Source of the DNA: Pseudoalteromonas luteoviolacea
Lineage (GTDB): Bacteria > Pseudomonadota > Gammaproteobacteria > Enterobacterales > Alteromonadaceae
NCBI RefSeq assembly: GCF_018100925.1
Contig: NZ_JAGJEH010000002.1
Coordinates: 682,001 to 746,000 of the forward strand
Direction of reading: 5' to 3'
Length of the DNA stretch: 64,000 nucleotides
The translations under genes and the position numbers were made by a program. Below are positions 19,117-27,830 of the stretch, one piece after another; position 1 is the first letter of the stretch; each line of letters starts with the position of its first letter. Below the pieces are notes generated by a model that was not told where the DNA came from, made no database searches, and worked only from the letters and a program-made list of their open reading frames with translations.

Positions 19117-19914
19117 ATGATAGTAGATTCACATTGTCACCTTGACCGCTTAGATTTTGATAAATTAAAGAGCGAGTTACCAGAGATATTACAGGCAGCC
19201 CGCGACAAGCAGGTAGAGCACTTTTTGTGTGTGAGCGTCACGTTAGATCAGTTTCCAAATATGTTACGAGTAATTGAGCCATTTGATGATGTGTCTGCCT
19301 CATGTGGCGTTCATCCTCTAAATCAAGAGGACGCTTTAGATAAAGCTCAGCTGTTGTCTTTGGCACAGCACGATCGCGTGGTTGCAATTGGTGAGACGGG
19401 ATTAGATTACTACTACGCTAAGGACACTCATAAAGTTCAACAAGACAGCTTTGCCGGGCACATTGATGTTGCCAATGAACTCAAAAAGCCACTCATAATT
19501 CACACACGTGATGCCCGTCAGGACACCATTGATATTATGAAAGCTCACAATGCACAAAACTGCGGCGGGGTTTTACATTGCTTTACTGAAGACTGGGATA
19601 TGGCAAAAAAAGCGATAGACATGGGCTTTTATATTTCAATATCAGGTATAGTGACGTTTAAAAATGCAGTAGAGCTACAAGAGGTTGTTAAAAAGCTGCC
19701 TCTAGATAGGCTGTTAATTGAAACTGATTCTCCCTATTTAGCGCCTGTTCCACACCGTGGTAAAACTAATCAGCCAGCCTATGTGCAAGATGTTGCTTAT
19801 TTTATCGCTGACCTTAAAGGTTTGTCGTTCAAAGAGCTTGCTCATGCGACTACCCAGAACTTCTATCAGTTATTTAGCCTAGCAAGTCGTAACCAAATCA
19901 GTGAATCAAGCTAA
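19117..19914 (+). CDS. tatD: TatD-family metal-dependent hydrolase/DNase
   Basis: 265 residues from the ATG at 19117, which directly precedes the metal motif 'DSHCHLD' (residues 4-10). An upstream in-frame start at 19081 lies inside pilZ. The remaining ligands are in 'GETGLDYYY', 'IIHTRDA', 'GVLHCFTEDW' and 'IETDSPYL', giving a two-metal TIM-barrel hydrolase. Family members are 3'-5' exonucleases acting on DNA ends. This is the YcfH-type neighbour of holB. It is 10 bp after pilZ and overlaps the next gene by 14 bp. Confidence 0.93.
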   Translation: MIVDSHCHLDRLDFDKLKSELPEILQAARDKQVEHFLCVSVTLDQFPNMLRVIEPFDDVSASCGVHPLNQEDALDKAQLLSLAQHDRVVAIGETGLDYYYAKDTHKVQQDSFAGHIDVANELKKPLIIHTRDARQDTIDIMKAHNAQNCGGVLHCFTEDWDMAKKAIDMGFYISISGIVTFKNAVELQEVVKKLPLDRLLIETDSPYLAPVPHRGKTNQPAYVQDVAYFIADLKGLSFKELAHATTQNFYQLFSLASRNQISESS

Positions 19915-21739
19915 TCTACCTCTATTCCTCTGCGGGCCAATGGTCCGCAGAGCTGAACCTCACCTTGTTAGTTTTCAGTTTGTTACGACCAAACTGGTTA
20001 ATCTTGTTGTTGAGTTCGCTGGGTATACAACCACTGTTGAACAAACGAATATACAGCTTGGGGAAGCGTTATATCTCATATTTCTGAACGTACGCCCGCA
20101 AGGTGATGCGTTTTCAACCGATATAGAATTGCCGTATGAGGTATATAACAACACAGTTGCTGTTGACCTTTCTCGATTCAGTTATCAGGCGTCACCGACA
20201 TTAATTGTCCCTAAGGTACTAACTAATGTTCTGCATGGTTCTTGCCGAAACCCCCATCACCCTAGCAAGGATAGTTTGGCAGAAGCAGATGCCTACGTTG
20301 CGAAAAGTTATATAAACAGTGATGAACGTCCGAGCCTGTTGATTCTATCTGGCGATCAAGTTTACGCGGATGATGTCGCAGGCCCCATGCTTGTGGCTGT
20401 GCGTCAATTAATAAGTGTGCTTGGGATATACAAAGAGCGACCCTTGGAGCTGTCTTTGCCCAACGAATTAGAGTCGCAATTATATATCCGTGATGGGCAC
20501 TTGCCTAAGGAGCCTTGGCAAAATCGAAGTAAACTAACGCTAGGCTACTGGACACGTAAAGATGAGCCACATTTTTCAAGCGTCAAAGCAGGTAATCATC
20601 TAATTTCTTTTGAAGAGTTTGTCGCTTTTTATATATTGAACTTTAGTTCTGAGGCTTGGAAGTTAGTTGAACCGTTTAATTTTAAAATTGACACACTAAA
20701 TACGAAACATCAAACTCTATTTGAGGCTGAGTCAAGAGCATTAACAGACTACATTGCTACCCTCCCTAAAGTAGAAAGGTTAATGGCGAATATTTCTACA
20801 TTAATGATGTTTGATGATCATGACGTCACCGATGATTGGAATTTGACACCGAGATGGGAGCAAAATGTCGCTAACTCTCCTGTTAGTAAGCGCATCATTA
20901 ATAATGGTTTGATTGCATATTGGTTATTTCAAGGGCTAGGCAATGACGCACAGAGTATCTCAGGCGACTTGCTACCTGACTTTTTAAAATCTTTTCAAAA
21001 TGATACGTGGCAATTTGACAAGTTTGACAGAGCTATAAATCGATTTGGTCAATGGCATTACTGCTTGGATACGACGCCAAAAGTCGTGGTGATAGACACT
21101 CGCACGCATAGGTGGCGTAGTGAGCAGGACTTTGATGAACCGAGTGGTTTGATGGACTGGGAAAGTTTAATGGATTTACAGGATGTATTAATCCATCACG
21201 AAAGTGTTTTATTAGTGAGCCCAGCGCCTGTTTTTGGTGTGAAGATTATTGAAACCATTCAAGCAATTTTTAACACCTGTGGTGAGCCATTAGTTGTTGA
21301 TGTAGAGAATTGGATGGCTCACGAAGGTGCAGCAAGAAAGCTTATCGACATTTTTAAGCGTGAAGACACGCCCAAAGAGACAATTATTCTCTCTGGGGAC
21401 GTGCATTATTCGTTTTGTTTTTCTGTACAGGCTAGATTTGGTCGCCACCACAATCGTATTTGGCAACTGACTGCATCAGGCATTAAAAATGAGTTTCCAA
21501 AGGGGCTATTGGCAATTCTGGAGAAATTAGATATTGCGCTATTCTCGACTTGGAGCCCATTCAATATATTTACCAAACGCTGGCAGCTGGCTGTGTCAAA
21601 ACATAAATCTGATTACGGCAATGGGCGTTACTTGGTGTCTGACTCGGCGATAAGCTTGGTGCGCATGGAAGAAGGTAAGCTGAAGCACTACACCTTACTG
21701 CATGGCACAGGCGAAGTGACACAATTCGAACTCAACTAA
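19901..21739 (+). CDS. PhoD-like metallophosphatase without a signal peptide
   Basis: 612 residues with alkaline phosphatase D-like metallophosphoesterase motifs: 'VLHGSCRNPHH', 'LSGDQVYADD', 'MFDDHDVTDDWN' and 'ILSGDVHYSF'. These would bind Fe/Ca or two metals and cleave phosphomono- or diesters. No signal peptide or Tat twin-arginine motif is visible, so it is likely cytoplasmic, unlike classical PhoD. Its GTG at 19901 overlaps tatD by 14 bp; ATG at 19940 is an alternative. Placement at the end of the tmk-holB-pilZ-tatD run suggests co-transcription. The substrate is unknown. Confidence 0.83.
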   Translation: MNQANLPLFLCGPMVRRAEPHLVSFQFVTTKLVNLVVEFAGYTTTVEQTNIQLGEALYLIFLNVRPQGDAFSTDIELPYEVYNNTVAVDLSRFSYQASPTLIVPKVLTNVLHGSCRNPHHPSKDSLAEADAYVAKSYINSDERPSLLILSGDQVYADDVAGPMLVAVRQLISVLGIYKERPLELSLPNELESQLYIRDGHLPKEPWQNRSKLTLGYWTRKDEPHFSSVKAGNHLISFEEFVAFYILNFSSEAWKLVEPFNFKIDTLNTKHQTLFEAESRALTDYIATLPKVERLMANISTLMMFDDHDVTDDWNLTPRWEQNVANSPVSKRIINNGLIAYWLFQGLGNDAQSISGDLLPDFLKSFQNDTWQFDKFDRAINRFGQWHYCLDTTPKVVVIDTRTHRWRSEQDFDEPSGLMDWESLMDLQDVLIHHESVLLVSPAPVFGVKIIETIQAIFNTCGEPLVVDVENWMAHEGAARKLIDIFKREDTPKETIILSGDVHYSFCFSVQARFGRHHNRIWQLTASGIKNEFPKGLLAILEKLDIALFSTWSPFNIFTKRWQLAVSKHKSDYGNGRYLVSDSAISLVRMEEGKLKHYTLLHGTGEVTQFELN

Positions 21740-21804
21740 TCACGTAAGTATAGAAGCGCTAAACATAACTTTTGCTATAGTTACCTGTAAGTATAGTGAC
21801 TTAA

Positions 21805-24800
21805 GTGGCATTTATGCTATTGATACTGCGCTTTTGTATGATATGTCTTTGCTGGTTATTAAGCCGTAACCAGAGCAAACGAGTACTTTCTGTATGTCTG
21901 CTGTCGACTGCGTGTCAAGCCGGAGCCAATCCCATTTTTACAGACACGTCGCAGATTATGCGACGTTTTGATTATGAATCTGGGTTGAGTCAAGTCACCA
22001 TAATGGCGCTGACAGAGGATCAATTAGGCTATATTTGGATTGGAACTCAAGCAGGGCTCAATCGCTTTGACGGTCATGAATTCAAGCAATTTACCAGTAA
22101 ACAGCAAGACCCCAACGCACTAGCCGGCGCATTTGTCACGGGATTGTGTCACAGTGGAGAAACAGTATGGATTGCCACAAGCACAGGTTTGAGCGCCTAC
22201 CACACGGTAACGGGTCGATTTCAAAGCTTTTTGAAAGAAAATTATCTAGCGATCAGCTCTGATCGGGTAAAAAACCTAAATTGTAATGGAAACTACATAT
22301 CTGTTTCGACTGAAAACCACGATTTTTATGTGATAGATAAAGTCTCACTTGAACCTCAATCTATAAAGTTACAAGGTCGTTTTGCCAGCCATGCAATCAC
22401 CTATAACGGTCAGATTTACTATATATCTGAGCGTGGCTTTATGACGTTTAGTATGCAATCAAGTAAAAGTGCGCTGTTACTTGCTGGCGACTTCAAGTAC
22501 TTAGCTTTGCGGGGCGAGCGAGTTTTTTTGATCACAAAAGACAATAGACTGGTTAGCTACGACACTCTGTACGAGCGTATCTTGTGGGAAATAGAAGTTG
22601 GTAGCCAAGCAGGTTTGGAGCTAAATACACTACACATATCGACAGATAGATTGTTTGTAGGAAGTAACTTTGGGGTATACCTATACGACTTAAAAGGTCA
22701 GTTTAAAAAGCACTGGTTTAAACATGAAGGCCAGGGGCTCGGCTTACAAGATAACAGCATATTGTCCGTCCTTGTAGATAGCAACCAAGATTTGTGGTTT
22801 GGAACGGAAACCAGTGGCTTACACTTTATTAGTCAGTTAAGTGAAAACTTTGGGCACGTAAGTGCATTTAACTACCCCGACAGGTCTCTTCCTGAGCCTG
22901 ATATCAGAAATTTTGCATTGGATCGGTACGACAGATTATGGTTAGCGACATCCTCCGGTTTATATTTTTTTGATGGCGCGGGGTTTGAGCAAGCTCAGCA
23001 AGTATTTCCAAAAGTCTCGGTGATGGAAAATGCGTTTATTACTAAATTGCATATCCAAGGCGAGCATATGTGGATCGCGACCCGAGGGTTGGGTATGTAC
23101 CGGCTGAATATAGCTAACGGGGATTTAATTAATATCATCCCAGATATAGGCAAAGGCCCTGAGCTGAGTTTTAACGATATTATTGAATTTGAGGGCAAAA
23201 TATTAATGAGCTCTCGTTCTATGGGGCTGCTTTACTTCAATGAAAAAACCAACAAACTTGAACCCTTTTTGCCTTTTGAAGACAAGGCTCCCAGCCATGT
23301 TTCCTCGTTATTAAAACAGGGAGATGCGCTTATTTTTGGCAGCATTGGAGATGGTTTATTTAAATATGAAGACGATATACTTTTACAGCTAACCATTGCG
23401 AATTCACTGGCGTCAAATATTGTGTTTATGTTGCAAGAAGATAGCTTTGGTCGTATCTGGGCTGGGAGTGAAACGGGCATTTCAATTGTAGATAGTAATT
23501 TTTCTGTTGTTAAGGCGATAAAACGATCTGATGGCTTGGCAAATAGCGCTATTTGGGCGCTTTTGTATGATAAACAAAATCATATTTGGTTTGGCACCAG
23601 TGGCGGTTTGTCGCGAGTTAATATTCATGACTTTAAGATTGATAACTTTTTTCCAGTAGATGGCGTACAAGGCAACGAATTTAATTACAACGCAAGTTGG
23701 CTCGCTCCGGACGGCCGCGTCTTTATGGGGGGGTCCAATGGATTTAATCAATTTCATCCAGAGGAGATCAAGATATCTCCGATTATAAGGCCGCTATTAA
23801 TTTCTAATATTGAATTGTTAGGTCGTACACTGCACCCATCTAACAACAAAGAACTCAAACTGGCCCCTGAGTTGACTACCCATCTTGAACTTGAATATGA
23901 CCAAGATATTGTTTCACTGCATTACTCCAGTTTAGATTATGGCTCGGAAGGGCTGAGGTTTTACTATCGTATAATTGGGCTTAGCGAACAGTGGCTTAAA
24001 TTGGCTGATGGGGTTAGGCAGATCAACTTGCTTAAGTTAGCACCTGGAAAGTATCAAGTGCAGGCCTATACAATTAATCGCTTTAACCAAATTTCACCCG
24101 TACATCATTTTGACATAAGAATTAATGCGCCTTGGTGGTGGAATGATTATACAAAAGCAGGCTACTTCTTATTGTCAACATTGTTGCTCTTAATGTGGTT
24201 CAGGCAGCGTCAAAAACGCTTCCAGCAAGTAGTTAATGACAATAAAATTATGAATGAATTGCAAGAGCGTTTAGAGCTTTCCCTTTGGGCTAGTCAAGAT
24301 GAGATGTGGGATTGGCATATAAATTCCAACAAAATTTATCGTCACAGCGTTAAACCTCGCATCGACTATGGGCAATGCAAGTCTACTATGTCGGTCCATG
24401 ATGCGGTTCAGTTTATTCACCCAAAAGACTATATAAGCTGGGAGGAAAAACTCGAATCTTGCATAGACGGGGAGCAGGATACGTATGAAATAGCGATTCG
24501 AGTAAAAACCGTAGATGATGATTGGACATGGGTACTCGAGCGCGGGAAAGTGGTGAGTAGAGATTGCCATGGAAAGGTAGAACGTCTTGCTGGCGCGCTA
24601 AAGGATATTGCTGAACTTAAAGCACACCAAAATGCATTGCAGTCGTTAAATGAAGGTTTAGAGATTAAAGTTGCTGTTAGAACTGATGAGCTTTATCAAA
24701 AAAACCAAAAGCTAGAACAGGCGATGATTGAGCTAAAACGAACTCAACAAGAGTTAATTGAAAGCGAAAAAATGGCATCGTTGGGCAACGTTGTAGCAGG

Positions 24801-25509
24801 CATTGCCCATGAAATAAATACCCCATTGGGAATATCAATAACAGCGATTTCGTACAATCAGGAAAGCCTTAAAACGGTTGCGACCAAACTAGAAAATCAG
24901 ACATTAAAACAGTCTGAACTAGAACTGTCGATTCAGGAGCAACAAGAGGGCTATTTGCTTATGAGTCGCAATTTAGATCGCGCCAAAGAGTTAATTAGTA
25001 ATTTTAAACAAGTTGCGGTTGACCACTCGAGCGAGGTCCAAAGGGAGATTAATGTCAAAGAGTATGTTGAAGATGTCTTCATTTCACTCAGCCCCTTGGC
25101 AAATGGTAAGCAAATAACATTGGCAATTGAGGGGGATACTGAGATAAATGTAAACACCTACCCAGGTGCGCTTTATCAAATACTAACCAATTTGTATAAC
25201 AATACTATTTTACATGGTTTCGAAGGCAAAGATGAGGGAGAGGTGAGCGTCAATATTCAGCAGTTGGAAGGCTGTTGGTCTTTGACATATAAAGATGATG
25301 GCATAGGTATGAACGAGCGAAATTTAAATACACTATTTGATCCCTTTGTGACTACAAAACGAAACCAAGGTGGCTGTGGGTTAGGAATGCACATTGTTTA
25401 TAACTTAGTTACTCAGTTACTTAAAGGGGAGATATCTGCTTGGTCGAAGCCAAGTAAAGGATTAGAAATAAAACTAAAAGTGCCAATTACCTCCGATAGC
25501 GTTGTTTAA
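21805..25509 (+). CDS. Two-propeller (Reg_prop/Y_Y_Y) sensor histidine kinase with PAS
   Basis: 1234 residues. An N-terminal hydrophobic leader is followed by about 650 residues of repeated 'xxxLGYIWIGTQAGLNRF'-type units, the Reg_prop blades of two seven-bladed propellers in the periplasm. Then come a Y_Y_Y domain (~690-790, 'LEYDQDIVSLHYSSLDY'), a membrane span near 795-810, a PAS/PAC (~815-930), a coiled coil, and a kinase with H1002 in 'GIAHEINTPLG' and ATP lid 'GGCGLGMHIV'. There is no receiver or DNA-binding domain, so its partner is elsewhere. The start is GTG 21805 or ATG 21814. Relatives of this architecture often sense saccharides, but the ligand is unknown here. Confidence 0.88.
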   Translation: MAFMLLILRFCMICLCWLLSRNQSKRVLSVCLLSTACQAGANPIFTDTSQIMRRFDYESGLSQVTIMALTEDQLGYIWIGTQAGLNRFDGHEFKQFTSKQQDPNALAGAFVTGLCHSGETVWIATSTGLSAYHTVTGRFQSFLKENYLAISSDRVKNLNCNGNYISVSTENHDFYVIDKVSLEPQSIKLQGRFASHAITYNGQIYYISERGFMTFSMQSSKSALLLAGDFKYLALRGERVFLITKDNRLVSYDTLYERILWEIEVGSQAGLELNTLHISTDRLFVGSNFGVYLYDLKGQFKKHWFKHEGQGLGLQDNSILSVLVDSNQDLWFGTETSGLHFISQLSENFGHVSAFNYPDRSLPEPDIRNFALDRYDRLWLATSSGLYFFDGAGFEQAQQVFPKVSVMENAFITKLHIQGEHMWIATRGLGMYRLNIANGDLINIIPDIGKGPELSFNDIIEFEGKILMSSRSMGLLYFNEKTNKLEPFLPFEDKAPSHVSSLLKQGDALIFGSIGDGLFKYEDDILLQLTIANSLASNIVFMLQEDSFGRIWAGSETGISIVDSNFSVVKAIKRSDGLANSAIWALLYDKQNHIWFGTSGGLSRVNIHDFKIDNFFPVDGVQGNEFNYNASWLAPDGRVFMGGSNGFNQFHPEEIKISPIIRPLLISNIELLGRTLHPSNNKELKLAPELTTHLELEYDQDIVSLHYSSLDYGSEGLRFYYRIIGLSEQWLKLADGVRQINLLKLAPGKYQVQAYTINRFNQISPVHHFDIRINAPWWWNDYTKAGYFLLSTLLLLMWFRQRQKRFQQVVNDNKIMNELQERLELSLWASQDEMWDWHINSNKIYRHSVKPRIDYGQCKSTMSVHDAVQFIHPKDYISWEEKLESCIDGEQDTYEIAIRVKTVDDDWTWVLERGKVVSRDCHGKVERLAGALKDIAELKAHQNALQSLNEGLEIKVAVRTDELYQKNQKLEQAMIELKRTQQELIESEKMASLGNVVAGIAHEINTPLGISITAISYNQESLKTVATKLENQTLKQSELELSIQEQQEGYLLMSRNLDRAKELISNFKQVAVDHSSEVQREINVKEYVEDVFISLSPLANGKQITLAIEGDTEINVNTYPGALYQILTNLYNNTILHGFEGKDEGEVSVNIQQLEGCWSLTYKDDGIGMNERNLNTLFDPFVTTKRNQGGCGLGMHIVYNLVTQLLKGEISAWSKPSKGLEIKLKVPITSDSVV

Positions 25510-25514
25510 GTATA

Positions 25515-25541
25515 ATCCTCCCTAATTAATATTGGGAGGAT
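25515..25541. terminator. Hairpin between convergent genes
   Basis: Stem ATCCTCCC/GGGAGGAT with an 11-nt loop lies between the sensor kinase and the convergent 248-residue gene. No long T run follows, so terminator strength is uncertain. Confidence 0.5.
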
Positions 25542-25557
25542 ACAGAGGTTATTTTAA

Positions 25558-26304
25558 CTAATTTATATTGGTCGAAATATCTAAATTAATATCGTCTTTT
25601 GCAATTTTCCAAATTTCAGTAACTCGGGTAGTTCCCCCTGTATTTCGACAAACAATTTGAGCCGCTATTAATCCAGTTCTTGCATCATATTGGACAGCTT
25701 CATCGAAAGATAAGACATCACTATAAAACCCATTGTTGTGCCTGCGTGCCAAAGCAATAGGGGAGTTACTTTCAATACTAGAAGCAAAGCAAAAACCATC
25801 TGGCTCACTATTATCAATATTTAATATCGCTTTGTAGTTTACATCTTGATAAAACCCTGGATAGAGGTGATCACCCTCTAACCACTGAGCTGCATCTATG
25901 TTACTTTTTAAGTTTACTTTTGGAGCGGGTGCTAATTTGTGCCTATAAATAGAAACAACGTCGGTATTACCTGCACATTGTGCTTCAACATATTTAGCAC
26001 TATATTCGTGCCCCTTGGGAAGTTCAGCAGTAAGTATTTTTCCATTGACTTCCATGTGAGACAAGAGTTTATCGGTATTTTCTTCATAGATAGCCGCTTT
26101 TTGACAAGGTGTGTTATTTAGATAATGCGGTGTATAGATACGTATGGTATACGCGGAACTTGACTGAGTTACCATGGCATCAATTGGCCCATGTTCATAG
26201 AAGGTTACCCGACCTGCATTACCGTCAGTATCGTAGAATAGGGTTCCTGCTAAAGCTTTTGCACTTAATAAAATAGAGAGTGGCATTATCACACTAGGTT
26301 TCAT
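25558..26304 (-). CDS. Secreted hypothetical protein
   Basis: 248 residues that I do not recognise. It begins with a signal peptide (MKPSVIMPLSILLSAKALA), and the mature start 'GTLFYDTDGNAGRVTFYEHG' suggests an exported beta-rich protein. Four to five cysteines ('NTPCQKAA', 'EAQCAGN', 'DGFCFAS', 'IVCRN') could form disulfides in the periplasm. There are no membrane segments after the signal and no catalytic motif. It is monocistronic, convergent with the sensor kinase, and followed upstream by a long gene-free stretch. Confidence 0.6.
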   Translation of the reverse strand: MKPSVIMPLSILLSAKALAGTLFYDTDGNAGRVTFYEHGPIDAMVTQSSSAYTIRIYTPHYLNNTPCQKAAIYEENTDKLLSHMEVNGKILTAELPKGHEYSAKYVEAQCAGNTDVVSIYRHKLAPAPKVNLKSNIDAAQWLEGDHLYPGFYQDVNYKAILNIDNSEPDGFCFASSIESNSPIALARRHNNGFYSDVLSFDEAVQYDARTGLIAAQIVCRNTGGTTRVTEIWKIAKDDINLDISTNIN

Positions 26305-26835
26305 TTTTCATTCCTTTTACATGTTGTTAATAACAACCTTACCTTGAGTATAATTAGATGTGAAGCGATATTTTAATGGTTTTATTATTTATTTTAATTG
26401 AAGTGTTTTAATGTAATGTAAAATCTATTTATTAATATCTGTTGTTTATATTTTTCAAACAAGCCCCTTTTGAACTACAGTTAGAGGTGTCCTTAAATTT
26501 GCCGCTGATGCAAGATGAAAGAGCCAGAAGCAAACCCCCTGACTTTTTATGCACACCAGTGAGCGCTACTAGCAAATAGCAGAAGATATTCGCACCAGTT
26601 CAAAGTACAAGGGCTGCGTCCATTTTTGCAGGTGTATCTTAGGTTTTATCAGAGCCGCTAAATTGGAATTGTCCAAAAGCTTAACTAGAGTTTTTTTCAA
26701 ACAGTTCATTCGAAATAGAGCAAATTGCGGACAGCAGCTATTCCTAGCGTAGTTACATTGTGAATTATCTTGGCACTATGCACCAAGGTGAGTATGTCAT
26801 AACAGCTGTCAGTCAGACATTAAAGGGGAAAATGC
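26305..26835. other. 530-bp gene-free region
   Basis: Divergent spacer between the secreted hypothetical (minus) and the GNAT-cNMP fusion (plus). The left ~150 bp are very AT-rich and probably hold the minus-strand promoter. I see no ORF over 60 codons on the plus strand and no repeats or hairpins of note. The only clear signal is AAGGGG at 26823-26828, the ribosome site of the fusion gene. Confidence 0.4.
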
Positions 26836-27768
26836 ATGCCAATAAAAATCAAGATTGCAGACACCACAAGCCTGATAGATGAATCTTTCAGGCTGAGGTA
26901 TAAAGTTTTTGTTGAGCAGGAAGGTTACATTGAGCCCAATTCGCAACAGCGCGTATTTGACCGTTTCGATGCGTTTCCAACCACATTTAATTTGGTCTCC
27001 ATGCTTGATAATGTAGCAGTGGGCGCTTTTAGGTTAGCTATTGATAGCAGCCAAGGCTTACCTGCGGATAGTTATTATGACTTTAGGCAGCATATTCCTA
27101 TTGGCTCGGTGTTGATGCATGGCGGGATGTTTTGCATTGATCGAGAGTATCGCTCCAGCGGTATGGCCATGGGGCTTATTCTAATGGCCAGCTACCTAGC
27201 AATGACAAAAGGTGTAACCCATGTTGTGGCGCCAATTAACCCTGCAATCGGTAATATGCTTAAGCGTATAGGTTTTAAGCAAGTTGCTGACGAGTTTATG
27301 GATCCGCAAGTCAATATTTCAGTTTTGCCGCTTATTTTAGATGTCTCTGAAGTAAAAGACTTTTTTCTTAACTTTATAAGGCAAAACGAGTTACATGACT
27401 TTCTTTGTGATTATCAGAGGTGGTTTTATAAAGCAGGTGAAACAATCATTTCCTCAGGAACCAAAGGCGATGCAGCATTTGTCATTATTGAAGGCGTTGC
27501 GCAAGTAAAACTGCCTAACACTGATACTGTCGTAGCGACAGTAGAAGAGGGAGGTATGCTCGGGGAGTTAGCTCTCATTACTGATGAACCCAGATCGGCA
27601 GATGTGATTGCTAAACAGGATGTTGTTGTTATGGTTATCAATAAAGAAGTATTTTTGCACCGCTTTATGAATTCACCAGAACACGCTTTAAAGTTGCTGA
27701 AATTGCTAGGTAATCGAACACAAGGCATGCTCAAACAATTGCAGTTGAAAGATGGTTTAGGCAGCTAG
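26836..27768 (+). CDS. GNAT acyltransferase fused to a cyclic-nucleotide-binding domain
   Basis: 310 residues. Residues 1-150 look like an N-acyltransferase of the GNAT/acyl-homoserine-lactone-synthase-like fold ('FRLRYKVFVEQEGYIEP', 'GAFRLAID', 'FCIDREYRSSGMAMGLI'). Residues ~195-300 form a cNMP-binding domain with a phosphate-binding cassette G243-E-L245 and R253-S254 ('EPRSADV'), as in CRP. So a cytoplasmic acyltransferase may be switched by cAMP. Protein lysine acetyltransferases regulated by cAMP are known in mycobacteria, but there the cNMP domain comes first. The ribosome site is AAGGGG with 7-nt spacing. Acceptor and acyl donor are unknown. Confidence 0.8.
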   Translation: MPIKIKIADTTSLIDESFRLRYKVFVEQEGYIEPNSQQRVFDRFDAFPTTFNLVSMLDNVAVGAFRLAIDSSQGLPADSYYDFRQHIPIGSVLMHGGMFCIDREYRSSGMAMGLILMASYLAMTKGVTHVVAPINPAIGNMLKRIGFKQVADEFMDPQVNISVLPLILDVSEVKDFFLNFIRQNELHDFLCDYQRWFYKAGETIISSGTKGDAAFVIIEGVAQVKLPNTDTVVATVEEGGMLGELALITDEPRSADVIAKQDVVVMVINKEVFLHRFMNSPEHALKLLKLLGNRTQGMLKQLQLKDGLGS

Positions 27769-27787
27769 TTGACGTGATAAGAAAACA

Positions 27788-27822
27788 AGGACATGAGCGA
27801 TGTGTCATGTCCTAAAAAGTGT
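27788..27822 (-). terminator. Terminator for metG (minus strand)
   Basis: A 9-bp stem AGGACATGA/TCATGTCCT with an 8-nt loop. Read on the minus strand it is followed by TGTTTTCTT. It lies between the convergent fusion gene and metG. Confidence 0.65.
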
Positions 27823-27830
27823 GTAAGCTG

